A stretch of DNA of 9,380 nucleotides, taken from contig JAZQQT010000021.1 of the NCBI GenBank assembly GCA_045629205.1, forward strand, positions 1 to 9,380, read 5' to 3'. A program made the translations under genes and the position numbers. The notes below the pieces were generated by a model, which saw only the letters and a list, made by a program, of their open reading frames with translations, did not search any database and was not told where the DNA came from. Source of the DNA: JAZQLP01 sp045629205. Lineage in GTDB: Bacteria; Bacillota; Clostridia; Oscillospirales; UBA644. Below, piece by piece: positions 1-6,656 of the stretch; within the stretch, counting starts at the first letter, position 1, and each line of letters begins with the position of its first letter.

Positions 1-1
1 T

Positions 2-2170
2 TGTCTTTTCTCGGCATGCAATACCGAAAAAGACCCCGAGCCTCAGGACGACCCCGTCGTAAAGGATTTCGGCAAAATATTCTACGTCGCCGTTGACGGA
101 AACGATGCCAACGAAGGCACGAAAGAATCGCCTCTCGCCACTCTCGGCGGAGCGGTCGCAAAAGTGCGCGAATACAAAACGGCGAACGGTCTTCCAGAAG
201 GCGGAATAAAAGTCGAGTTTGCCTCCGGAACATACAGGTTCAAAGCCTCTGTAAAAATCGGAGCCGAAGACGGCGGTGAAGAAGGCAAGCCGATAGTTTA
301 CGCCGCGGCAGACGGCGCGGAGGTCATATTCGACGGAGGCATAAGCCTCAATGCTTCCGATTTCAAGCCCGCAAATGAAGCTTTCAAGGCAAGACTGTAT
401 TCCGAAGAAGCAAAAACAAATGTCCTCGAAATCGACCTTGCGGCAGCGGGAATATGGGATGCCGACGACAGCAGACAATACTGCGCAGGAGCTACGGGAT
501 ATACCTGCACATGGGAATACCGCCAGTCTTTATATGTAAATAACGAGCTTCAAAATGTCGCGCGCTGGCCGAACGAGGGTTACGGCGAAACAGAAGTTCT
601 GGAAGCCTATAACGGAACATCCACGCTTCTCAGAATTCCGGAAGACAGAGCGGAGCTCTGGGACAAAGAAACGGGCGTCAGACTGTATGGATATCCGATA
701 TATGACTGGGCAGCTTATTTTACATGGAACACACATGCGGTTCCCCAAAGCGGCGGAATAGCTGTTGACGCCGAATATTCGGATAAGAAACCTTTTTATT
801 ATTTCAATATTGCGACAGAACTCGATTCACCCGGAGAATACTACTGGGACGTTGCCGCGAATATGCTTTATTACTGGCCGAAAGACGGCTTTGAAACATC
901 GAAAATAACTTTTTCGCAGCTTATTGATCCCGGAATCGATCTTTCCGGAAGCCGCTTTATAACCATTGACGGCTTTTATTTTGAGAGTTTCCGCAACAGT
1001 CCGGTATACGGCGAAGATTCTTCGGATATAACGGTCCGCAATTCCGTCATCAGAGGAACATCGCGTTCACTGTGGTTCCGCGGCAGCAGAATAACAATAG
1101 AAAACAACGAGTTTTATAATCTCGGAGGCGGCGCGGTATATATTGACGGCGGTAATTACGGCACACGCGAGCTTTCGGGCTCCGTTATCACAAATAACAT
1201 CATTCACGATTTCGCGCAGGTATATACGGTGTATAACGCCGGTATCATCATCAACGGTCTCGGTTATGTGATTTCACATAACGAAATATACAATACGCCC
1301 CATTCGGCGATCCTTTTCTGGGGCGGTATGACAACGATAGAATATAATTATATTCATAATGTCTGTTCGGAAACATCCGATTCCGGCGCGATTTATTCGG
1401 GACACAGATGGGACTGGGGCAATACGGAAATAAGATATAATTACATTCACGATGTTATAGACGTAACACACGGCGGAGGCCCCAACGGAATATATCTCGA
1501 CGATATGCTCGCTAAAATAACATGTTACGGTAATATTCTTGTTAATATCGGAGGAAACGGCTTTGCCATCGGCGGAGGACGCAATCTTACGATTTACAAC
1601 AATGTTCTCGTAAAAACAAAAGGCATAAACTTCGACGAAAGAGGATATTTGTGGTATCCGACTTCAACAAGCTATTCCGACGGATATCTGTGGAAAAATA
1701 ACGTATCCGCAAATTATCTTACCGATATTTGGAAATATACCCAGCCCGAATACCTGAGCACTCTGGAAATGAGAACCACCGATGGTTTCAAAGCGCTCAA
1801 AGGTATAACGGTTGATCTGCTCGATTCCCCCGGACCGGCATCATACGCCGACGTTTACGGAAATATCGGATACAATAACGGCTGGACAGTTTTCAGCAAA
1901 GGAACCGACAACATATACAATCCGATGGAATATCTCTGTCTCAACTTTTTCATGGATGAAGACGATGACAAAAACACGGATCCCCATATATGTCCCGGCG
2001 TATATAATTTCGGTAATGTTGCGAACAACATCTGTTACACCGACAATATCACCGATGTTTTCGTCGATCCCGAAAACGGCAATTTCTTCCTTAAAGAAGA
2101 TTCGAGAGTCTACAGAGATATCCTCAACTTTGAAAAATGGGATTACAGCCTTATAGGAATTCAGCATTAA
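2..2170 (+). CDS. Right-handed beta-helix lipoprotein, GH141-like (5' end cut)
   Basis: The frame is open from the first bases of the window, so this is the 3' part of a longer gene; 722 residues are visible and a GTG at 164 is only an internal codon. The window starts inside a lipoprotein signal peptide: LFSAC puts the lipidated Cys at visible residue 6, so nearly the whole mature protein (about 717 aa) is present and should be anchored outside the membrane. Residues 27-50 (FYVAVDGNDANEGT and following) match the DUF1565-like start of many secreted beta-helix enzymes. Residues 314-540 hold beta-helix rungs with recurring N-N-x-I/F and Y-N-x-I-H units. Conserved-looking acidic sites are SDSGAIY (Asp460), GIYLDD (Asp500, Asp501) and IGGGRN (524-528). 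This pattern resembles family GH141, whose few characterised members are an alpha-L-fucosidase and a xylanase. The fold is well supported; family, catalytic residues and substrate are inference. A terminator follows directly. Confidence 0.8.
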   Translation, partial: CLFSACNTEKDPEPQDDPVVKDFGKIFYVAVDGNDANEGTKESPLATLGGAVAKVREYKTANGLPEGGIKVEFASGTYRFKASVKIGAEDGGEEGKPIVYAAADGAEVIFDGGISLNASDFKPANEAFKARLYSEEAKTNVLEIDLAAAGIWDADDSRQYCAGATGYTCTWEYRQSLYVNNELQNVARWPNEGYGETEVLEAYNGTSTLLRIPEDRAELWDKETGVRLYGYPIYDWAAYFTWNTHAVPQSGGIAVDAEYSDKKPFYYFNIATELDSPGEYYWDVAANMLYYWPKDGFETSKITFSQLIDPGIDLSGSRFITIDGFYFESFRNSPVYGEDSSDITVRNSVIRGTSRSLWFRGSRITIENNEFYNLGGGAVYIDGGNYGTRELSGSVITNNIIHDFAQVYTVYNAGIIINGLGYVISHNEIYNTPHSAILFWGGMTTIEYNYIHNVCSETSDSGAIYSGHRWDWGNTEIRYNYIHDVIDVTHGGGPNGIYLDDMLAKITCYGNILVNIGGNGFAIGGGRNLTIYNNVLVKTKGINFDERGYLWYPTSTSYSDGYLWKNNVSANYLTDIWKYTQPEYLSTLEMRTTDGFKALKGITVDLLDSPGPASYADVYGNIGYNNGWTVFSKGTDNIYNPMEYLCLNFFMDEDDDKNTDPHICPGVYNFGNVANNICYTDNITDVFVDPENGNFFLKEDSRVYRDILNFEKWDYSLIGIQH

Positions 2171-2184
2171 AAATCACAGGAATC

Positions 2185-2216
2185 ACGGCAGAGAATAATC
2201 TCTGCCGTTTTTGTTT
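2185..2216 (+). terminator. Rho-independent terminator of the beta-helix gene
   Basis: A perfect 10-bp stem (2185-2194 pairs with 2199-2208, ACGGCAGAGA / TCTCTGCCGT) with a 4-base loop ATAA is followed by TTTTTGTTT. It begins 15 bases after the stop codon and separates this gene from the downstream operon. Confidence 0.92.
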
Positions 2217-2261
2217 ACACCGCGGAACTTTCTCTTCGGATTTCACCGGTTTTTCGCCGTG

Positions 2262-2290
2262 TTGCTTTATCGTTAAAAATATGTTATAAT
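2262..2290 (+). promoter_or_regulatory. Promoter of the MFS / YwaF-like operon
   Basis: An exact TATAAT at 2285-2290 is preceded by TG one base upstream (2282-2283), giving an extended -10. A partial -35, TTGCTT at 2262-2267, lies at the ideal 17-bp spacing. Transcription should start near 2297, leaving a leader of about 28 bases before the ATG at 2325. No operator palindrome was recognised. Confidence 0.75.
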
Positions 2291-2324
2291 GATATATAAA
2301 TAAACGGTTATCGGATCTGACATT

Positions 2325-3494
2325 ATGCTTTTACTTGCTGTTATATATCTTGCTTTTATCAGTCTCGGACTGCCCGATACACTTCTGGGCTCGGCATGGC
2401 CGGTCGTTCACGTTGTTATGGGCATGCCCATCTCCGCAATGGGTATCGTTTCCATGATAACCTCAGCCGGAACGGTGATATCCAGTCTTATGTCCGACCG
2501 CCTGACCCGAAAATTCGGGACAAAATATGTCACTCTTTTCAGCGTTGCCCTCTCGGCGTTATCCATCCTCGGTTTCTCCTTTTCATCGCGCTTCTGGATG
2601 CTCTGCGTTCTGGCTGTCCCATACGGGCTCGCCGCCGGTTCCATCGACTCGGCGCTGAACAACTACGTTGCCCTGCATTACACCTCGCGTCACATGAGCT
2701 GGCTGCATGCTTTCTGGGGCGTTGGAGCGATCATCAGCCCATATATAATGAGTTACGCAATAGGACACGCCGAATGGCACGACGGCTACCGTTGGGTTTC
2801 GTATATTCAGTTCGGCATCGCCGCCGTTCTGTTGTTTTCATTACCGCTGTGGAAGATACACGAAAATCCCGACGGACGCGCAGCCGAAAAGGATTCAAAA
2901 CCGCTCGGAGTCATCGGAGCGTTAAAAATAAACGGTGTCCCGACTCTGCTTATCGGATTTTTCGGATACTGTTCCGCCGAAGCCACGACCATGATATGGG
3001 CAAGCAGTTATTTTGCAGAATGCAAGGGGCTTTCGGATGAGGCAGCCGCAGCGGACGGCGCTCTGTTCTACATAGGACTTACGGGCGGACGTTTTCTTGC
3101 GGGACTTATTGCCGACAAACTCGGCGACAGAAACATGATACGGCTCGGAACGGGAATAATCACTGCAGGTCTTCTGCTTATTCTTCTTCCTTTCGGGGCG
3201 ATATGGGTAACGGTAGCGGGGTTTGTTATTGTCGGACTCGGTTGCGCGCCGATTTATCCGTGTTTTATCCATTCCACGCCAAAGCATTTCGGAACCGAAA
3301 ACTCGCAGTCGATAATCGGGATTCAAATGGCAAGCGCCTACATCGGCAACACTCTCATGCCGCCGCTTTTCGGCGTTACGGCGGGAGCTGTCGGAACCCG
3401 CATTCTCCCGTTTTACGTTCTAATCCTTTTTGCACTCATGATAACATTTTCCGAAATCACTTTCAATACAGCTTCAAATAAACAGAAAATATAG
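2325..3494 (+). CDS. Major facilitator superfamily transporter
   Basis: This 389-aa membrane protein is the usual length for a 12-helix MFS permease and would move a small solute across the inner membrane. Features seen: FISLGLPDTLLGSAWP in helix 1 (residues 11-26), the motif-A loop SDRLTRKFGT (57-66) after helix 2, LHAFWGVGAIISPY (127-140), a central cytoplasmic loop near 178-195, the second-half motif-A copy GGRFLAGLIADKLGDR (254-269), and GLGCAPIYPC (304-313). These resemble sugar-type MFS permeases such as the FucP-like group, but substrate cannot be read from sequence. The ATG at 2325 is the only reasonable start: an in-frame TAA lies at 2301-2303 with no other start codon between, and the ribosome binding site is weak (GGAT at 2313-2316). 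The next gene begins 10 bases after its stop, so the two are probably co-transcribed. Confidence 0.9.
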   Translation: MLLLAVIYLAFISLGLPDTLLGSAWPVVHVVMGMPISAMGIVSMITSAGTVISSLMSDRLTRKFGTKYVTLFSVALSALSILGFSFSSRFWMLCVLAVPYGLAAGSIDSALNNYVALHYTSRHMSWLHAFWGVGAIISPYIMSYAIGHAEWHDGYRWVSYIQFGIAAVLLFSLPLWKIHENPDGRAAEKDSKPLGVIGALKINGVPTLLIGFFGYCSAEATTMIWASSYFAECKGLSDEAAAADGALFYIGLTGGRFLAGLIADKLGDRNMIRLGTGIITAGLLLILLPFGAIWVTVAGFVIVGLGCAPIYPCFIHSTPKHFGTENSQSIIGIQMASAYIGNTLMPPLFGVTAGAVGTRILPFYVLILFALMITFSEITFNTASNKQKI

Positions 3495-3504
3495 GAAGGT
3501 TAAA

Positions 3505-4332
3505 ATGTCTTTTGTCGATTACATCAAAATCTATTTCGGATTTGCCGAAGACCCGCGTCCCGTAGAAGGCTGGTTCTCTCCCGCGCATCTCGCATACGTT
3601 ACGGTGATGATCCTCATTACCGTCGGACTTGCGGTTTTGTTCGGTCTGAAATATAAAAAATCCGAAGACACGAAAAAGCGCAAGGTCCTCAGAATCGCAA
3701 CTGTTCTGATACTGGGATCTGAAATAACAAAAATAACGATTTGTTGTTTTGTTGCGCACAATTTTCTCGAAATACTCTCCAATCTTCCCCTTTTCCTATG
3801 CAGCATCCACCTTCTTGCGCTCCCCTTTGCCGCTTTCGGAAAAGGCAGAATAAGAGACGCCTGCACCGACTTTGTTTTTATTTTCGGAACTCTCGGCTGT
3901 CTGGCGGGAACATATCTTGCCGGTAATATTTTCGGCGGAAGCCCCGTTCTCAGCTTTTTTCCGATGGTCTCGGTCACGACACACTGTATTTCGGGTTTTG
4001 CCGGACTTTATTCGGCGATAACGGGACTCGCTTCGATGAAAGCGAAAAACAGACCGATAGTAACGGGCATCCTCGTTATTTTCGAATTTCTTGCCGCCGC
4101 AGCAAACTTCTTTCTCAATCCCGAAAACGGATTCGGACTTGATTATCAGCACAACTACATGTTTTTCAGCAGTCCCGACGGCACACCGTTTTCGATAGTT
4201 TTCGACATGGTCGGCGGAGATCCGACTCTTTACGGTGTTGCGGTTGCACTGCTTTATATAATTTATCTTATGATTTTCAGCCTGATATGGTCGCTTTGCA
4301 CTAAAAAATCCGTAAAAAAACAATATAATTAA
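3505..4332 (+). CDS. YwaF / TIGR02206-type integral membrane protein
   Basis: This 275-aa protein has about seven hydrophobic segments and no signal peptide. It matches the pattern I know for the YwaF/TIGR02206 family, which is related to eukaryotic TMEM164: an N-terminal FSPAHLAYV (24-32), the helix motif LPLFLCSIH (94-102) with Cys99, a later FFPMVSVTTH with His160, and QHNYMFF (215-221) ahead of the last helix. Human TMEM164 has been reported as an acyltransferase using a Cys in the equivalent LP-x-x-L-C-type motif; the role of the bacterial members is not established, so a lipid-acyl role here is only a hypothesis. Start choice is firm: AGGAAGG at 3493-3499 overlaps the upstream stop codon and lies 5 bases before the ATG. 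It is probably translated from the same message as the MFS transporter. No clear terminator follows. Confidence 0.75.
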   Translation: MSFVDYIKIYFGFAEDPRPVEGWFSPAHLAYVTVMILITVGLAVLFGLKYKKSEDTKKRKVLRIATVLILGSEITKITICCFVAHNFLEILSNLPLFLCSIHLLALPFAAFGKGRIRDACTDFVFIFGTLGCLAGTYLAGNIFGGSPVLSFFPMVSVTTHCISGFAGLYSAITGLASMKAKNRPIVTGILVIFEFLAAAANFFLNPENGFGLDYQHNYMFFSSPDGTPFSIVFDMVGGDPTLYGVAVALLYIIYLMIFSLIWSLCTKKSVKKQYN

Positions 4333-4368
4333 CGATTTCACAAAAAGTTCGGTTTTTCACGGTATCCG

Positions 4369-4397
4369 TTTCCCGTTTTTTTACGTCTATATATAAT
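4369..4397 (+). promoter_or_regulatory. Probable promoter of the lipoprotein pair
   Basis: A consensus TATAAT at 4392-4397 lies in the 111-base gap before the 329-aa lipoprotein. The -35 is poor: TTTCCC at 4369-4374 with 17-bp spacing matches three of six bases. The call rests on the -10 and on the following leader; transcription should start near 4404. Confidence 0.55.
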
Positions 4398-4405
4398 AGA
4401 AGGTA

Positions 4406-4429
4406 ATTCATAATCAAATTCATAATCAA
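4406..4429 (+). repeat. Perfect 12-bp tandem repeat in the lipoprotein leader
   Basis: Two exact head-to-tail copies of ATTCATAATCAA (4406-4417 and 4418-4429) lie between the predicted transcription start and the ribosome binding site AGGAGG (4432-4437). The 12-base periodicity extends one base on each side (4405-4430). They may be a slippage duplication or paired binding sites; nothing else in the sequence decides this. Confidence 0.9.
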
Positions 4430-4443
4430 ACAGGAGGCCACAT

Positions 4444-5433
4444 ATGAAAAAAATATTCTCTTTGCTGTTAATGCTTTGTATCTTGCTCGGATTATTTGCG
4501 GGATGCGCCGAAAAACCGGAGTCACCCGAAAACCGCGAAACGTCGGAAAAACAGAAAAATATTACTCTCTGGTATTGTAATTACATAAAGTCTTCCATGG
4601 CTCCGCCGTTTGCGCTGCCGGAAAGATCGACCCCCATTGAAAACGGCGGATTTTATCAGATACAAAACGCCTCATTTAAAGAGTTTGAATCTTTTTATTC
4701 CGATTTATGTAATGCCGGCTTTGAATCGGTTATAATGAAGCATTCACGTTTTTTGCTTCGGGAAGACTGTATGATTTTTTTGGATTATAATTCAGAAAAA
4801 GGTCGTATCATTTTTTATTGGTATGCAGTCAGCAACGGCGCGCCGAAAGACGGGATATCAACCGAAAAAGCCAAACAACTTTTAATGCCGGACTCCGAAA
4901 ACAGTCTCTCGAAAATCAAGCTCTTTCCCATTGAAGTAACTCCGGAAGGTTTTTTTGAACGGACAGGCGGGCAACTGTTTGCCGTTCCGGTATATTCATA
5001 CGACAAATATATAGCCGAAGGGAATGATTCGCTCGCATTTGAAGACAACGAACACTACTTTAGCAGCATATACTATATTAAAGGCGAGCAAATAATTTCA
5101 TTCTCCGCAGAAAAGTTTGCCTTCGGAGATATAAACAATGACGGCAGGGATGAGATTACTGTATACTCTGGCGGTCCGACAAGCGGTCGTTTCACTTTTT
5201 ATATAACAGTTTATACAGACGACAATGTATACGTAAATCTTTTCGAATCTTCCCCGCTTACCATGACATTCGACGACGAAAACGGACAGCTGTATTTAAA
5301 AGGAGTCGGACAAGGTTACAACGATCACCGTTATGATATTGTCTTAGAAGAAGCAGACGGGTTAACAGGTGTTATTCTTTACGAAAACGGCAACCGTGTT
5401 GAAGGGTCTTTGCGTTTGCGTCTACTCAACTGA
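4444..5433 (+). CDS. Lipoprotein of unknown function with an FG-GAP-like motif
   Basis: This 329-aa protein begins with a clear lipoprotein signal: MKK, a Leu-rich stretch, and lipobox LFAGC with the lipidated Cys at residue 21, so it should be anchored on the outer face of the membrane. The start is firm, with AGGAGG at 4432-4437 six bases upstream of the ATG. After a short charged linker (22-40) the body has no family I recognise. One motif stands out: FGDINNDGRDEI (228-239), the D-x-N-x-D-G-x-D-E pattern of FG-GAP/VCBS-type or dockerin-like calcium loops, present once only. The segment around residues 72-130 looks like a compact alpha/beta domain, but this is only an impression. The next lipoprotein gene begins 49 bases downstream with no terminator between, so the two are probably one transcript. 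Confidence 0.85.
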   Translation: MKKIFSLLLMLCILLGLFAGCAEKPESPENRETSEKQKNITLWYCNYIKSSMAPPFALPERSTPIENGGFYQIQNASFKEFESFYSDLCNAGFESVIMKHSRFLLREDCMIFLDYNSEKGRIIFYWYAVSNGAPKDGISTEKAKQLLMPDSENSLSKIKLFPIEVTPEGFFERTGGQLFAVPVYSYDKYIAEGNDSLAFEDNEHYFSSIYYIKGEQIISFSAEKFAFGDINNDGRDEITVYSGGPTSGRFTFYITVYTDDNVYVNLFESSPLTMTFDDENGQLYLKGVGQGYNDHRYDIVLEEADGLTGVILYENGNRVEGSLRLRLLN

Positions 5434-5482
5434 GCAAACAATAAAAACCGACATAAATTTTTTCTCAACATGGGAAGAAGCA

Positions 5483-5620
5483 ATGAAAAAAACATTATCG
5501 CTGATGCTCATTCTCTTTCTTCTGCTGTCGCTTTTTGCCGGATGCTCCGAAAAACAGGATAACAAACCGCAGGTTGCCGAAGAAATCGAATTAACGCCGG
5601 AAGAATACATAACGAAATGA
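5483..5620 (+). CDS. Short lipoprotein, possibly truncated
   Basis: A 45-aa reading frame starts at the ATG at 5483 behind a purine-rich GGGAAGAAG (5472-5480). Its first 21 residues are a lipoprotein signal very like that of the upstream gene (MKK, Leu-rich core, LFAGC with Cys21), followed by SEK as the upstream one is followed by AEK. Only 24 residues follow the Cys, ending EEYITK before a TGA at 5618-5620. The same frame stays open for another 45 codons (to a TGA at 5756-5758), beginning YGNIGNLQKK, but this runs through the terminator hairpin. It may be a real mini-lipoprotein or the remnant of a longer paralogue cut by a nonsense change (TGG to TGA would give ITKWYGNI). The signal peptide is clear; function is unknown. 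Confidence 0.65.
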   Translation: MKKTLSLMLILFLLLSLFAGCSEKQDNKPQVAEEIELTPEEYITK

Positions 5621-5682
5621 TACGGGAATATCGGAAATCTTCAGAAAAAAATACAAAATCAAATCAGCGGACACCTGTTTTC

Positions 5683-5724
5683 ATTCAATCCTCTTTACCG
5701 AAAAAAGAGGATTGAATTTTTATT
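5683..5724 (+). terminator. Rho-independent terminator after the lipoprotein pair
   Basis: A perfect 14-bp stem (5683-5696 with 5704-5717, ATTCAATCCTCTTT / AAAGAGGATTGAAT) has a 7-base loop and is followed by TTTTATT. The bases upstream of the stem are not A-rich enough to make it a terminator for the other strand. It isolates the lipoprotein genes from the downstream transporter. Confidence 0.92.
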
Positions 5725-5735
5725 CTCAATTCATA

Positions 5736-5764
5736 TTGCAATATACCGTCATCCGTGATACAAT
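5736..5764 (+). promoter_or_regulatory. Promoter of the queuosine-precursor transporter gene
   Basis: TTGCAA at 5736-5741 and TACAAT at 5759-5764 are separated by exactly 17 bases, and a TG at 5756-5757 makes an extended -10. It lies just after the terminator of the preceding unit. Transcription should start near 5771, leaving an A-rich leader of about 40 bases. That leader shows no preQ1-riboswitch-like hairpin or C-rich loop, which is worth stating because such riboswitches often control this gene family. Confidence 0.78.
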
Positions 5765-5811
5765 GTCAATGCTTACAAAATATAAAAATATATAAAAGAA
5801 AAGAATTAAAA

Positions 5812-6543
5812 ATGTCATTCATCAAAAAAATAGTCGGTTCGCTTGAAATAGGAAAAACAAAAAAGATGTCGGAGGTTTTCACCGTAGTCGCGATAATTTC
5901 GGTGGTTTCTCTGCTTATAAGTAATGTTGTTGCGAATAAAAGCATAGATTTATTCGGATGGACGGTCGCCGGTCAAAAGCTTTCAATAGCCTCGTCATTC
6001 GTGGTTTTCCCGTTCACATATATCGCCTCGGATATTTTTTCCGAAGTTTACGGTTATGCGTGGAGCCGCAAAATAAGCTGGATTGCCCTTTTTGCCAATA
6101 TTTTCATGATACTCTGTTTTAAACTCGTCACGGTAATGCCGGGCATAGATACCGCAACGTCGGAAGCTTTTGCCACCGTTTGCGATTCTACTCCGGGTAT
6201 CGTTTTTGCTTCGCTCACGGCTTTCATGGCAGGCGACTTTCTTAACGACCTTGTTTTTGCAGGAATGAAACGCAGAGACAAAGAAGGCAAAATAAGCGCT
6301 TTTGCTTTTCGCAGTCTTTTATCCTCTCTCTGCGGTGAAATAGTGGACTGCGCCGTTTTTCTCCCGCTCCTTTACTTCTTTATAAACGGATACGGAACGA
6401 TAATAACAAGTCCTCTTCAGCTGATTGTTATTATCTTTATTCAGGCACTTCTCAAAACGGCAGTCGAATTTGTTCTTTGTCCGCTGTCCGTTATCATAGT
6501 CCGCAAAATAAAAGCTTATGAAGACAAGCTGAATTCGATTTAA
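5812..6543 (+). CDS. yhhQ: Queuosine precursor transporter (YhhQ / VUT family)
   Basis: This 243-aa protein has about six membrane helices and is the usual length for the YhhQ (DUF165, VUT) family, whose members import queuosine precursors such as preQ0 or preQ1 for tRNA modification. Conserved-looking blocks: SNVVANK (37-43), FPFTYIASDIFSEVYGY (66-82), GDFLNDLVFAGMKRRD (141-156) and FRSLLSSLCGEIVDC (166-180). I chose the ATG at 5812 because the protein then begins with a short soluble segment as in relatives; a GTG 57 bases upstream would overlap the promoter. The ribosome binding site is poor (only A-rich AAAGAA), so an ATG at 5866 is a weaker alternative. It forms a one-gene unit with its own promoter and terminator. 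The family is clear; which precursor it carries is not visible. Confidence 0.9.
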   Translation: MSFIKKIVGSLEIGKTKKMSEVFTVVAIISVVSLLISNVVANKSIDLFGWTVAGQKLSIASSFVVFPFTYIASDIFSEVYGYAWSRKISWIALFANIFMILCFKLVTVMPGIDTATSEAFATVCDSTPGIVFASLTAFMAGDFLNDLVFAGMKRRDKEGKISAFAFRSLLSSLCGEIVDCAVFLPLLYFFINGYGTIITSPLQLIVIIFIQALLKTAVEFVLCPLSVIIVRKIKAYEDKLNSI

Positions 6544-6576
6544 CGGTATCCGCATAAAACACCGATTTTAACTCAA

Positions 6577-6624
6577 CAAAAAAACCGCAAGCCGGGTGTT
6601 TCTTTCGAAAACACCCGGCATTTT
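6577..6624. terminator. Bidirectional terminator between convergent genes
   Basis: An 11-bp stem (6591-6601 with 6609-6619, GCCGGGTGTTT / AAACACCCGGC) sits between the plus-strand transporter and the minus-strand GH43 gene. On the plus strand it is followed by TTTT at 6621-6624. On the minus strand a run of seven T (complement of 6577-6583) follows after a few intervening bases, so it can serve both units. Confidence 0.88.
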
Positions 6625-6656
6625 ACGGATATTGCAATATTACATATATAAGTCCG

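Noticed and set aside
1841..2167. Long minus-strand open frame of 108 codons opposite the beta-helix gene
   Set aside because: It lies wholly inside a well-supported gene, has no family features, and is explained by codon bias of the plus-strand frame.
3796..4341. Minus-strand open frame of 181 codons opposite the YwaF-like gene
   Set aside because: Its translation is a low-quality Lys/Arg/Glu-rich string with no start signal, while the plus strand encodes a recognised membrane protein.
4341..4382. Possible terminator after the YwaF-like gene (ACGG-TAT-CCGT followed later by a T run)
   Set aside because: The stem is only 4 bp with a 3-base loop and is separated from the T run by several bases; too weak to call, so read-through into the lipoprotein genes remains possible.
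5771..5811. preQ1 riboswitch upstream of the queuosine-precursor transporter
   Set aside because: The leader is short, almost purely A/T and has no stem or C-rich loop, so neither the small preQ1-I fold nor a larger class can form.
4359..6552. The 10-mer ACGGTATCCG occurs at 4359 and at 6543, each just after a membrane-protein gene
   Set aside because: Only two copies, no palindrome beyond a short hairpin in one, and no shared context; most likely chance.
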